A stretch of DNA of 64,000 nucleotides from an uncultured Collinsella sp. (GCA_900541015.1 UQIB01000004.1:1-64000), one strand, 5' to 3'. Shown: positions 1-8,626, numbered from the stretch's first letter. Notes: a model not told the origin generated them from the sequence alone. Made by a program: numbers and translations.

Positions 1-17
1 AAGGAAAAGGCTGAGGG

Positions 18-254
18 CTAGAGGAGGACGGAGCTGAGGCCGAATAAATCAATTTGCGAAAGAATCTTGACGGTACCTCTCTGGTCTTCGATGGAAGCTC
101 TACCATATAGATAATCTGCTCCCGTTGGAACGGATAGAAATACCGGGATGCAGAATACGAGCGCGAGCAGCGCCGTCAGCAACATAATTCCCCGGTTGCG
201 CGCAAGAACTTCTAAATTAAGCCGTACATATGTGAGGCAATCACAGGTCTTCAC
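18..254 (-). CDS. small membrane protein of unknown function
   Basis: I do not recognise this gene. The start is placed at a GTG at 254 because GGAGG lies 8 bases upstream; the reading frame stays open to 281. The 78-residue product has one strongly hydrophobic stretch (about residues 22-42, with IMLLTALLALVFCIPVFL), so it is probably a single-pass membrane protein. The C-terminal half (TGADYLYG, ILSQIDLFGLSSVLL) resembles no family I can name. It lies about 125 bases downstream of the LuxR-type gene on the same strand and could be co-transcribed with it. It could also be the truncated N-terminus of a larger permease. Confidence 0.45.
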   Translation of the reverse strand: MKTCDCLTYVRLNLEVLARNRGIMLLTALLALVFCIPVFLSVPTGADYLYGRASIEDQRGTVKILSQIDLFGLSSVLL

Positions 255-378
255 AGCAAGCACCTCCGGTTCGCAACACACGAGTCGTCGGACCCGTTGT
301 CCGGAAGTATCGCCTTCATCGTCAGAACTGTCTGTAGACGTGTAGGATGGATTTACAATCTTATTTGTCTACAGGCTT

Positions 379-2112
379 CTACCTGCTATTTTCTATAACA
401 TCTGCCATAAGACTAAAAACCCTATCTCTAAGTTCACGCTCCGAGTGAACTCCAAGCAAGGCATAGCCCTTGCTCTTGGCCTCTTTGACGGTTCCCCGAG
501 CAACGTTAAGATGCGCGCAAATCTCGGTGGTTCTATTGCCATCAAAAACGCATGTCATGATATCGGCATAAAGCGGCGTGAAACCAAGCCTCAAGAAGGC
601 CTCACGTACGGCATCGCGTCGATCACCCACCCGAACCGTATCTTTCGAACGCAAGAATAGCAGCGAATTAGCCATAAGGATAAGTACGACAAGGAACGCA
701 GTCACGCGTAAGGCAGGCATAAGGCCGCCAACGGCCTCACCGCTCCCAACGGACTCAAAGAAAATGTACAGTCGACTTACCACATCGTGAACCCAGAACG
801 CTGCTCCAGCACCCACAGACACCGAAGAAAGGGTGAGTTCAGGCGAAAGGCACAAGTGCATTTCAGACATCCACCGTATAGCCGCACGGCAACACAGGGC
901 CACAAGCACTATAGCTATCGATAGGATTATCGCATCATGCTCAAAGCCGAAGCATACGAGGATTTCCTCGATGCCCATTCCAGACGCATACATAAACAGG
1001 AAGCAGACGAAGACTATCCTGCAGTTCTGATTGAACGATGAGGACCCCAGCGATTCTGAACGGTGATCATGGCCTTTTGTTGCGTCAAGATGCCACGCAT
1101 CCTTTGACAAGAGAAGTCCAGCCGTCGCCTCTGGAATGCTTTTATATCCGGTTTTGGCCAAGGCGCGCGATAAATAGGTACGGGCAGTAGACGGGGAGAT
1201 GTCCAAGGCAGAAGCAATCTCCTCATACGATTTTCCCTCTATCCTCATAGAGAAAACCGCGGACTCCCTTTGAGAAAAACCCGAAGCCGTAGGGATATCG
1301 GCAACTGCAGAATGTTTTCCTCCTAATTTGGCGGCCGCAGAAAAAGCGCTCGTTAAGTCGGGGAAAAATCGCGTTATGGCCCTGGCAAGGATACTGCCCA
1401 AAACGGTAACCAGAAGCAATACGATCTCTTGATGCCCACCAAAGCTCAGGAGCACAGCTCCGATGTTTATATTGCGCGAAAACAAACAATCCGTATCGAG
1501 AATAACGGCGGCATTACCAAACGCAAGAGGTTCGACGAGTAAGGCAGCAACCCCCATCTCGGCGTTAACGGAAAGGAAAGAACCGATGGAGTCCATCAAC
1601 GGGACGAGAAGAAACTGAAGGCCAACAAGCAAAGCAATCAAGAGCACAACGGGGCTGTAAAGTGCGAGCTCAGGATACCCGTGGAGAGCAGAGCCATCGG
1701 CCACACGTTTCCCCTTTAATCCCGCACGTATGTTTGCGAATTCACCGCCAAGCGCCCAAGAACAGCAAGCGACAAGCAAGGGGGCTAGTAACAACAAAAT
1801 GAACGCGAGCGCCGAAACCACAACATGAAATTGATGAAAGACATTAAGAGATATCGTGTACATCACAAGAAGTGCAATGTCTACGAGCATAAGTCCAAAA
1901 AGCCTTTTGCAAATACCCTGTCTCACAGGGCGAGAGATGAGGCCCACACAGAAGCCCGAAAACAGATGCAGACCGATAAGAACGGTGCCAGAAAGGCCCG
2001 TATAAATACTTGGCGCCACACAATACAGACCAGCCGCCCCTATAAACAACATAATTGAATGCCAGAGGAACGAGCGCGTCACGTTTTGCAGGGTAGCTGC
2101 CTCGGTTGCCAT
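379..2112 (-). CDS. membrane-bound LuxR-type regulator with two HTH domains
   Basis: The start is ATG at 2112 (MATEAATLQ) with AGGAG about 10 bases upstream; the frame stays open to 2256 without a better site. The protein of about 577 residues begins with some eight predicted membrane segments (residues 15-270). A LuxR-type HTH follows at about 278-330 (FSQRESAVFSM, YEEIASALDISPSTARTYLSRA). A second group of four or five membrane segments (about 355-490) leads to a second HTH-like region at the C-terminus (TTEICAHLNVARGTVKEAKSKG, about 515-540). Coriobacteria carry many regulators with an N-terminal membrane half and one C-terminal LuxR HTH; two membrane-HTH units in one chain is not the usual layout. 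Ligand and targets are unknown. Confidence 0.75.
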   Translation of the reverse strand: MATEAATLQNVTRSFLWHSIMLFIGAAGLYCVAPSIYTGLSGTVLIGLHLFSGFCVGLISRPVRQGICKRLFGLMLVDIALLVMYTISLNVFHQFHVVVSALAFILLLLAPLLVACCSWALGGEFANIRAGLKGKRVADGSALHGYPELALYSPVVLLIALLVGLQFLLVPLMDSIGSFLSVNAEMGVAALLVEPLAFGNAAVILDTDCLFSRNINIGAVLLSFGGHQEIVLLLVTVLGSILARAITRFFPDLTSAFSAAAKLGGKHSAVADIPTASGFSQRESAVFSMRIEGKSYEEIASALDISPSTARTYLSRALAKTGYKSIPEATAGLLLSKDAWHLDATKGHDHRSESLGSSSFNQNCRIVFVCFLFMYASGMGIEEILVCFGFEHDAIILSIAIVLVALCCRAAIRWMSEMHLCLSPELTLSSVSVGAGAAFWVHDVVSRLYIFFESVGSGEAVGGLMPALRVTAFLVVLILMANSLLFLRSKDTVRVGDRRDAVREAFLRLGFTPLYADIMTCVFDGNRTTEICAHLNVARGTVKEAKSKGYALLGVHSERELRDRVFSLMADVIENSR

Positions 2113-2300
2113 AAAATCAAAGCTCCTAGATAGCATTTTGGTTATTTTAACATCGTTCCCGGCGTTAAAAAAACTGTTACCCGAATTAATCAATATCCCC
2201 CCTCCACCAAAAGGCACCACGCTCATCCTCCACTTCTGGAAGCGATAACCTACCAAAAAGGGACAGGTTTATTTTGGTAGGTTTTATCTGGGCAAACGCC

Positions 2301-2336
2301 AACCGCCGCAAGGGAGCTGCTTTCCCTCGCGGCGGT
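2301..2336. terminator. strong hairpin, terminator-like
   Basis: The arms AACCGCCGC and GCGGCGGTT with AGGGA/TCCCT form a 15-bp stem, followed by TTTC on the + strand. It lies between the ABC operon end and the LuxR gene, just left of a palindromic element. Confidence 0.5.
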
Positions 2337-2353
2337 TTTCTAGCAGAAAAAAC

Positions 2354-2474
2354 CAAGTGAGTAGGCTTTTTGCAGGAGGCCAAGCACGCCCCAAAACGCC
2401 ACAGCCCTGACCTGCTGTTTTATTGGGCGCCACCCGCGATGTGCTCGGCAGATCCAAAAAAGTCTACTCACTTG
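2354..2474. repeat. 121-bp imperfect palindromic element
   Basis: The outer arms are CAAGTGAGTAGGCTTTTT at 2354-2371 and its near-complement at 2457-2474. Complementarity continues inward with gaps (AAGCAC with GTGCTC, then GCCCCAAAAC with TTTTATTGGGCG), so nearly the whole unit could fold into one long hairpin. No ORF or ribosome-binding site fits it. It may be a non-coding RNA or a miniature repeat element. Confidence 0.5.
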
Positions 2475-2496
2475 CATCTGAGGCGTACCGGAAAGG

Positions 2497-2540
2497 CAAA
2501 AAACCGCCGCGGAAGGGGGCCGACTCCCTCCGCAGCGGTT
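2497..2540 (-). terminator. terminator of the ABC transporter operon
   Basis: A GC-rich hairpin (ACCGCCGCGG pairing with CCGCAGCGGT, with GGG/CCC inside) at 2503-2540 is preceded on the + strand by AAAAAA. On the minus strand this reads as a stem followed by a U-run, directly downstream of the permease stop at 2576. Confidence 0.7.
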
Positions 2541-2575
2541 GTTCGCAGTGGCTTTGCGATGGTTTTACCCGCTTG

Positions 2576-4777
2576 TTACTCGCTGTAGCGGGTGGCGATG
2601 GCAGCTTGTACCATGCCGGCGCTCATGAGGTACGTTACCAGGAAGTAACCACCATAGGCTGCCAGGAAGATCGCGCAGGTGAGGCCCACGGTGCCGCCGA
2701 TGCTCATGTTGCCGAATATGCTCACCAGCTCGATAATCACCTTGAGCGCCACAAAGGAGTGCGCCAGGCCCACTGCCAGCGGGAACAGGAAGAATACCGC
2801 TTGCTGCGCGATCACCGAATGGCGAATCTGGCGGTCGTCACAGCCGATCTGTGCCAGCACACGATAGCTGCGGCTGCCGTCGGCCACATTGGAGAGCTGC
2901 TGGATCGACAGTATCGCCGCGCACGCAACGACCAATACAAAGCCGATGTAGATGGCTAGGTAGCTAATAAGACCGTTCATCTGCGCCGCCTGCGTATACA
3001 TCTCGGAACGCATGATGAAGACTCTCCATGACCCCGGCTCCTTGCCGTCAACGAGCAGATTGTCGAGCAAGGTGTATTTAATGCTCTCGTCTGCCTCGGT
3101 CGTATCCATCCCCTGTTTGTAGTTAACGAGCAGGCTACTGGAATACGGCTGCAGATTAAGTTGGGACAACAGCTCGTCGGCAACGACGACGGTACCGGGA
3201 TTACTGCCCATCGCCGAGTTGGCGATGGCCGCCGTGTCCTTGTCCGACTTATCGGTTGCGGGCTTGAGCTCATGCCCGCCCAAGGTGAGGGTATGGCCGC
3301 CGGCCATGTATTTGGTGTACAGGTCGCCCAGCTCACCGCCCATATCACACGTAAGCAAGTACTGGTCGCGGCCAATGCTCACCGGCTCCTCGCCCATCAT
3401 CTGACGCAGTTTGTTGTACTGGCTCGCCGGCGTCACAAACAGACCCATCGTATCGGCATTGCTACCCTCGAACGCCTTGGGAAGCTTTTCGCCCATGGTC
3501 TTGCACATCTCACTTGGAGTCACCGAAGGATTCGAGCCGCCAAGCGGGTAACTCAGATACGAATCGATCTGCACATGCTCACCGGCAACATCGGCGATAC
3601 TGACCTTCTTGCCGGTCTCTTCGTTGTTGTCCGCCGACTTGCCCTCGCCGTGCCATGCGGAGTACAAATCGACCGTACTATCGGCCAGCGCCATGCGATC
3701 AGCCTCAGACGGATTGACATACTTTTTGTAGTAGTCGAGCGTATCGGGCGTGTAATAGACATACGTCTGAGACACGTCAACAGGGTTATAGCGCTCCAGG
3801 TTTTCGTTCATCACGTTGGCAATCGACATACCGCACGTCACCGAGGTGATGGCCAAAAACAGGAGCATCGCGATGACGCCCATCGAAAAGCACACCGTGT
3901 TGACCTTGGCCGCAAGCTGGCGCACGGTAAACATATTGAGGCCGCGCCAATACACGCTGCGCAGGCTCTGCAGCAGCTTGATAAGCATGCCCGAGAGTCC
4001 CCAGAACAGGGCAAAGGTGCCCACGGTAACCATAGCGGTCGTAATACCAAACTGGTTCATGGCCTCTTGCAGCTTGCTGTCCGTCGCGGTTAGCGGGAAC
4101 CCATCACGTAGCAGACGGTAATAGGCCACGCCCACAAGCACCACGCCCACGGCAAAGATGGCAATCGCGATCCAGGGGTTGCGCGTCTTGATGCTCTCGT
4201 TGCGACGCTCGGCACCCATAAGCTCGATGAGTTTGGTACGACGCACGGCGCGAAGGTTCAGCAGTAGCGTGAGCACAAACATTACGAGCATGCAGGCAAG
4301 GGTCAGATTGAACGCATGCACCGAGAAAAAGAAGTGGAAATTGGCGATCTGTGTCTTAAAGAGCGAGGCCGTAAAGAACGTCATGAGCTGGGAGAGTCCC
4401 ACACCCAGCACAATGCCGGCGACAAAGGCGCCGACCGAGACAATCACCGTCTCGAGCGCCATGATCGTGGCGACGCGCCCGCGCCCCATGCCGAGCACCT
4501 GGTACAGGCCAAACTCCTTCTTGCGGCGTTTCATGATGAAGTTATTGGCATACACCATCAAAAAGGCCATGACACCGGCCAAAAAGTACGTCAGGTCGCC
4601 GAGCATGCTGCCCATTACCTGCGCTAAGCCCTTTTCATCGATGCCGGCGATGTCGACCTGCATCGAGATGGTGTTAAAGGCATAGAAGACCGTGACGCCC
4701 AGGGTGAGCGTCAAAAGGTAGACGAGGTAGTCGCGGCCGGCGCGGCGGACGTTGCCCCAAGCGAGTTTACAGAGCAT
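2576..4777 (-). CDS. FtsX/BceB-type ABC transporter permease
   Basis: This is the membrane subunit of an ABC exporter of the MacB/FtsX superfamily; its size (733 aa) and layout fit BceB-like permeases of peptide-antibiotic detoxification modules. There is an N-terminal membrane segment, a group of three with RRKKEFGLYQVLGMG between them (a hallmark of FtsX-like permeases), a fourth-to-sixth group around residues 205-320, a long extracytoplasmic domain (about 330-610), and a final group of membrane segments at 620-730. I chose ATG at 4777 (MLCKLAWGNVRR), which overlaps the ATPase stop; ATG at 4789 is also possible. No sensor kinase or response regulator is adjacent, although BceAB modules often have one. 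The substrate is therefore unknown. Confidence 0.85.
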   Translation of the reverse strand: MLCKLAWGNVRRAGRDYLVYLLTLTLGVTVFYAFNTISMQVDIAGIDEKGLAQVMGSMLGDLTYFLAGVMAFLMVYANNFIMKRRKKEFGLYQVLGMGRGRVATIMALETVIVSVGAFVAGIVLGVGLSQLMTFFTASLFKTQIANFHFFFSVHAFNLTLACMLVMFVLTLLLNLRAVRRTKLIELMGAERRNESIKTRNPWIAIAIFAVGVVLVGVAYYRLLRDGFPLTATDSKLQEAMNQFGITTAMVTVGTFALFWGLSGMLIKLLQSLRSVYWRGLNMFTVRQLAAKVNTVCFSMGVIAMLLFLAITSVTCGMSIANVMNENLERYNPVDVSQTYVYYTPDTLDYYKKYVNPSEADRMALADSTVDLYSAWHGEGKSADNNEETGKKVSIADVAGEHVQIDSYLSYPLGGSNPSVTPSEMCKTMGEKLPKAFEGSNADTMGLFVTPASQYNKLRQMMGEEPVSIGRDQYLLTCDMGGELGDLYTKYMAGGHTLTLGGHELKPATDKSDKDTAAIANSAMGSNPGTVVVADELLSQLNLQPYSSSLLVNYKQGMDTTEADESIKYTLLDNLLVDGKEPGSWRVFIMRSEMYTQAAQMNGLISYLAIYIGFVLVVACAAILSIQQLSNVADGSRSYRVLAQIGCDDRQIRHSVIAQQAVFFLFPLAVGLAHSFVALKVIIELVSIFGNMSIGGTVGLTCAIFLAAYGGYFLVTYLMSAGMVQAAIATRYSE

Positions 4778-5552
4778 CGGAGCCCTCACCGCCCATCATG
4801 GCAACGACCTCCATAATGCGGTCGAAGAACTCTCGGCGGTCGGTGTCGCCGCGGCGCAGCTCGGTGAAGATCTTGCCGTCGCGAATAAACAGCACACGGC
4901 TCGTGTAACTGGCGGCAAAGCTGTCGTGCGTGACCATGAGCACGGTGGCACGTAGGCGGCGGTTAAGGGCCTCTAGGCTCTCGAGCAGCAGGCGAGCGCT
5001 CTTGGAATCGAGGGCGCCGGTGGGCTCGTCGGCCATAATCATGGTGGGGTCGGTGACGAGCGCGCGAGCCGCGGCGACGCGCTGCTGCTGGCCGCCGGAC
5101 ATTTGGTAGGGATACTTGTCGAGCACCTGACTGATGGAAAGGCGCGCTGCCACATCCTGCACGCGGGTCGAGATCTCTGCCGAGTTTGTGCGGGCGATGG
5201 TGAGCGGCAGGGCGATGTTCTCGCGTGCCGTGAGCGTATCGAGCAGGTTGGAGTCCTGGAAGATAAAGCCGAGCTCCTCGCGGCGGAACTGCGAAAGCTT
5301 AGCCTGCTTCATGCGTGTTACGTCCTGCCCGTTGATGCGGATCGTGCCGCTCGTGGCGCTATCGATGGTCGACACGCAGTTGAGCAACGTCGACTTGCCC
5401 GAGCCCGAAGCGCCCATGATGCCCACGAACTCACCGCGGTTGACGGTAAAGCTGACGTCGTTGAGCGCACGGGTCACGTTGCCCAGCGCTCCATATACCT
5501 TTTCGAGATGCGCGACCTCCAGTACCGGGGTCGCCATGTGCGTGGTTTGCAT
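4767..5552 (-). CDS. ABC transporter ATP-binding protein (MacB/BceA type)
   Basis: This 261-residue ATPase energises the downstream permease. Walker A (GASGSGKST, about residues 46-54), the Q-loop (IFQDSNLLD), the ABC signature (MSGGQQQRVAAAR) and Walker B (MIMADEPTGALD) are all present. The start at 5552 has AAAGGA 8 bases upstream. Its last codons overlap the permease start, so the two are translationally coupled and form one two-gene operon. The sequence matches the lipoprotein-release/antimicrobial-peptide branch of ABC ATPases; which one cannot be told from sequence alone. Confidence 0.9.
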   Translation of the reverse strand: MQTTHMATPVLEVAHLEKVYGALGNVTRALNDVSFTVNRGEFVGIMGASGSGKSTLLNCVSTIDSATSGTIRINGQDVTRMKQAKLSQFRREELGFIFQDSNLLDTLTARENIALPLTIARTNSAEISTRVQDVAARLSISQVLDKYPYQMSGGQQQRVAAARALVTDPTMIMADEPTGALDSKSARLLLESLEALNRRLRATVLMVTHDSFAASYTSRVLFIRDGKIFTELRRGDTDRREFFDRIMEVVAMMGGEGSDAL

Positions 5553-5700
5553 ACCGAGTCCTTTCTTGCGATTAGTCTACGGCATCTATAGTCGCAAGAA
5601 GACGAGTCGGCTACCATCGATATGGCTTACGCTTGCCTTACCGTTGTGTAAGGTACGGGTAGCCACCCTGTTATGTTTTGATGTTGAGGGAGGACTCCTG

Positions 5701-6687
5701 TTGAAGACTGTTCATGTTGCCGCTGGGATCATTCGCAAGGAAGGATCCGATGAGCTGCTTGCCGTGCAGCGCGGCTATGGCGACATGCAGGGACTTTGGG
5801 AGTTCCCCGGTGGCAAGCTCATGCGCGGCGAGACGCCCGAGGACGCTGTACGCCGCGAGCTCATGGAAGAGCTACGGGTCAAAGTCACCAACCTGCGCGA
5901 TTTTTACACCGTTGAGTACGACTACCCCGATTTCCATCTCTCCATGGAGTGCTACTACTGCTCGCTCGCCGATGAATCCGATGAGCCGCAGAAGCACGAC
6001 CGCCAACTCGATATCCGCTGGATTCCGCGCACCTCGCTTGCCACGGTGGAATGGATGCCCGCCGACAAGGGGCTCATTGATGCCCTGATTGAGCTGAAGG
6101 AAGACCGGCTTGAGGCCAACGCCGCCAACCGCACCGAGTCCACCACAGCCGACGAGCCCGTTACCAAACCCAAGCGCAAAGCCAAGCGCCGCAGCAAAAA
6201 GCGTCCCAAGCCCGGTCTGCTCGACGGCATCGATACCTCGGACCTCTCCGCTGACGAGCGCGAACTGGTACGCCGTCGCGCCGCTATAAAAAAGTCCATG
6301 AAGGGCAACAAGCGTGCGAACACCAAGCCCGAGCTGCTCGTTCGCCAGCGCCTGCGCGCCGCGGGCCTTACGGGCTATCGCTTGGAATGGAAGGTTCCCG
6401 GCAAACCCGACATCGCCTTTCCCGGGCGCAAGATCGCCATCTTCGTCAACGGCTGTTTTTGGCACCGCTGTCCCAAATGCAACCCTAGCAAGCCCAAGCG
6501 CAACGTTGAGTTTTGGGAGGCAAAGTTTCGCCGCAACGTCGAGCGCGACCGCGCTGCCGTGGCAGCACTCACTCAAATGGGCTGGACGCCCATAACCATC
6601 TGGGAATGCGAGCTCAAAAAAGACCGCATCGACGCCACGATGAAAAAGGTCATCGAGCAGGTGCGCGCCGCAGAGCCGCAGCGCTAG
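5701..6687 (+). CDS. Nudix hydrolase fused to a Vsr-type mismatch endonuclease
   Basis: The start is TTG at 5701, preceded by GAGGGAGGA about 6 bases away; the frame stays open upstream only as an antisense reading of the ABC ATPase gene. Residues 1-130 are a MutT-like Nudix domain with an intact Nudix box (GGKLMRGETPEDAVRREL then MEEL). A highly basic linker (KPKRKAKRRSKKRPKPG) leads to a Vsr domain at about 190-328, with NTKPELLVRQRLRAAG, the acidic KPDIAF, FVNGCFWHRCPKC and the closing GWTPITIWECE. Nudix enzymes of this type clean oxidised or non-canonical nucleotides; Vsr nicks next to T:G mismatches left by cytosine deamination. No DNA methyltransferase, the usual Vsr partner, lies nearby. 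The single reading frame makes a genuine fusion likely. Confidence 0.85.
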   Translation: MKTVHVAAGIIRKEGSDELLAVQRGYGDMQGLWEFPGGKLMRGETPEDAVRRELMEELRVKVTNLRDFYTVEYDYPDFHLSMECYYCSLADESDEPQKHDRQLDIRWIPRTSLATVEWMPADKGLIDALIELKEDRLEANAANRTESTTADEPVTKPKRKAKRRSKKRPKPGLLDGIDTSDLSADERELVRRRAAIKKSMKGNKRANTKPELLVRQRLRAAGLTGYRLEWKVPGKPDIAFPGRKIAIFVNGCFWHRCPKCNPSKPKRNVEFWEAKFRRNVERDRAAVAALTQMGWTPITIWECELKKDRIDATMKKVIEQVRAAEPQR

Positions 6688-6941
6688 GAACGAGCCATCC
6701 ACACGCCCCACACAGGCGAGCCACATCCGCGCCACAAACCTTAGAAAGCCCTTAAGCCCAAAACCTTTCAAAAGTGTTATTCGATACCTCTGACCTGCAG
6801 TTTCATCGTAACACCAAACCAGGTTAAGCCTTTCTTTAGCGCTTCTTTGCAGCAGCCGCGGCATAATACTGCCAACGCACGGGACCTAGCAGCACACCCC
6901 GTGCGCAACCTTTTGGTGGACATCGAGGAGGCCGCATAAGC

Positions 6942-7151
6942 ATGCATTCTTCCAACGACGCAGCACAGCAGCCATCCCTTAATCATGCAAACCTTTTCTC
7001 CTTCCCCCCGACACAGAGAAACGGCCTCCTCGACTCCCCCACCACAGAAGCAAAACGCTCTGCAGACCAACACCTCAACCTGCAGACATCCTTCGAAAAA
7101 CTCCAAGCCTCACTAGACCAGGCATTCCCCAACCAAGCCCGGGCATACTAA
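6942..7151 (+). CDS. small hydrophilic protein of unknown function
   Basis: I do not recognise this 69-residue product. It is preceded by GAGGAGG about 9 bases before the ATG, which is the main support for it being translated. The sequence is rich in Ser, Gln and Asn with a possible amphipathic helix at residues 47-65 (LQTSFEKLQASLDQAF). It has no membrane segment or known motif. The codon use is less GC3-biased than its neighbours, so it may be spurious. Confidence 0.35.
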   Translation: MHSSNDAAQQPSLNHANLFSFPPTQRNGLLDSPTTEAKRSADQHLNLQTSFEKLQASLDQAFPNQARAY

Positions 7152-7334
7152 TCCCCCATCAGCAAAGAAGCCCTAACGCCCCATACTTTCCGCCCCAACG
7201 CCACAAGGGCGATCGAGCAGGACGGCTTGGGCGGGTCCCCGTACTTAGTTTCCAAAATCATTCCGCAGCGCGAAGGCTTCTTATTATTTTCCGCCCTAAC
7301 GCCACAAGGGCGACGACCTCGAGTAGGTCAACCT
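7152..7334. repeat. gene-free stretch with degenerate repeat unit
   Basis: No gene is seen. TTTCCGCCC followed by AACGCCACAAGGGCGA occurs at about 7187 and again at about 7288 (TTTTCCGCCCTAACGCCACAAGGGCGA). The sequence after the first copy (GCGGGTCCCCGTACTTAGTTT, ATTCCGCAGCG) is a worn version of what follows the second copy (GGGAGGGACGAGGGCTTAGTT, TTTCCGCAGGG). This suggests an old tandem duplication of a unit of about 100 bp. Confidence 0.45.
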
Positions 7335-7459
7335 GGGAGGGACGAGGGCTTAGTTCACCAATCTTTCCGCAGGGGGCAAAAAGCCTCGCCGCACGAAGTG
7401 CGCAGCGAGGCTTTTTGCATGCCCGAGGACGATTGGGGAACTAAGCCCTCGTCCCTCCC
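7335..7459. terminator. nested palindrome with aldolase terminator
   Basis: Perfect 21-bp outer arms (7335-7355 and 7439-7459, containing GACGAGGGCTTAGTT and its complement) enclose a perfect inner 14-bp stem (GCAAAAAGCCTCGC at 7376-7389 with its complement at 7405-7418). The inner hairpin carries A/T runs on both sides and can terminate transcription of the aldolase gene, which ends at 7493 on the minus strand. Confidence 0.65.
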
Positions 7460-7492
7460 CGGGATATATAGCGAGTCGGAGTACCCTTGCTG

Positions 7493-8350
7493 TTACTCTG
7501 CTTTGCCCACAGAGTTGAGGTTGGTCATGCGGATCTTAACCAGCTCGGTGATCTCACGCATGCCCTCCTTGGCCGGCTTCTTGGGATCGAAGCAGGCAGG
7601 GTTCTCGGCCATGTAGGCCATGAAGCCCTTGGTGTAGGCCTGACGCAGCTCAGTGGCGTAGTTAACCTTGCAGATGCCGTTCTTCACGGCCTCGGCGACC
7701 TGCTCATCGGGCACACCAGAAGTGCCGTGCAGAACCAGCGGCACGTCGACGGCGTCGCGGATGGCCTTGACCACGGACTGCTCGATGTGCGGATCGCTCG
7801 TGTACACACCGTGGCTGGTGCCAACGCCAATAGCCAGCGAGGTGCAGCCAGTGCGCTCGACGAACTCCTTGGCCTCGGCAGGATCGGTGTAGGGGCTCTC
7901 GCCCTCAACCGCGGGACCGTCGTCCTCCTTGCCGCCAACCTTGCCGAGCTCGGCCTCGACGGGCACGCCCATGGCGCGGCCAGCGTCGGCGACGGACTTG
8001 GTCAGGGCGATGTTGTCCTCGAAGGACTCGTGCGAGCCGTCAATCATGACAGAGGTGTAGCCCGTGCGGAAGGCCTGCATGCAGCGGTCATAGCCATCGC
8101 CGTGATCGAGGTGCAGAGCGACGGGCACGAAAGCGCGCTCGGCGGCAGCCTTGACCATGCCGTAGAAGTAGTCCAGACCAGCGGTCTTGATGGTGCCCGG
8201 GGTGGTCTGCATGATGACGGGGGACTTGGTCTCCTCGGCAGCGGCCAGAACGGCCATAACAAACTCGAGGTTCTCGACGTTGAACGCGCCGACGGCGTAG
8301 TGACCGGCCTGAGCGTCCTTGAGCATCTTTTCGGTGGTAACAAGTGCCAT
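7493..8350 (-). CDS. class II ketose-bisphosphate aldolase (GatY/KbaY-like)
   Basis: The enzyme cleaves a ketose 1,6-bisphosphate into dihydroxyacetone phosphate and glyceraldehyde 3-phosphate using a metal ion. The start is ATG at 8350 (MALVTTEKML) with GGAGAGGAG 8 bases upstream, giving 285 residues, the usual length. Visible motifs are the zinc-binding HLDHGD, MIDGSH, VEAELGKVGGKEDD, GVGTSHGVY and LHGTSGVPDE. The pattern AEL(G)xxGGxEDD with FVERTGCTSLAIGVGTSHG is close to tagatose-bisphosphate aldolases such as GatY/KbaY, though fructose bisphosphate cannot be excluded. The window has lacA, lacB and lacC but no class I lacD, so this gene could supply the last step of the tagatose pathway. 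A DeoR regulator is divergent. Confidence 0.85.
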   Translation of the reverse strand: MALVTTEKMLKDAQAGHYAVGAFNVENLEFVMAVLAAAEETKSPVIMQTTPGTIKTAGLDYFYGMVKAAAERAFVPVALHLDHGDGYDRCMQAFRTGYTSVMIDGSHESFEDNIALTKSVADAGRAMGVPVEAELGKVGGKEDDGPAVEGESPYTDPAEAKEFVERTGCTSLAIGVGTSHGVYTSDPHIEQSVVKAIRDAVDVPLVLHGTSGVPDEQVAEAVKNGICKVNYATELRQAYTKGFMAYMAENPACFDPKKPAKEGMREITELVKIRMTNLNSVGKAE

Positions 8351-8572
8351 GAGCGTTTGCTCCTCTCCCTCGCCCGCATCTGGACATCGGGCGTAGTTGT
8401 TCACAAGGCGTTTTACCTTGCGTTTTGCTGCGCTCATTGTATGAAATTCAGCGGCTTTGCACGTGCGAGATATTGAGCCCATGCAGGTCAATACAGCCGT
8501 TTTTGAAAAGTAAACGGAAGGAATTGGAACCGAGTGGGCGTGTTCGATATTGAGTTTTGAGCCTTGATCGTC

Positions 8573-8626
8573 TTTCTTTTATAGAAAAGATAAGTAATCG
8601 AAAGGCGTTTTCTTACTTAAAAAGAA
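8573..8626. promoter_or_regulatory. AT-rich inverted repeats in the aldolase/deoR divergent region
   Basis: The 335-bp region between the two divergent genes holds two short inverted repeats, TCTTTT-n-TAGAAAAGA (about 8575-8590) and TTTCTTAC-TTAAAAAGAAA (about 8608-8626), in an AT-rich stretch upstream of deoR. They are candidate operators for the DeoR protein. The rest of the region shows no gene. Confidence 0.35.

Noticed and set aside
6777..7106. 109-codon frame on the minus strand
   Set aside because: No ribosome-binding site, Cys-rich shadow composition, and it opposes the small plus-strand gene that has a good start signal.
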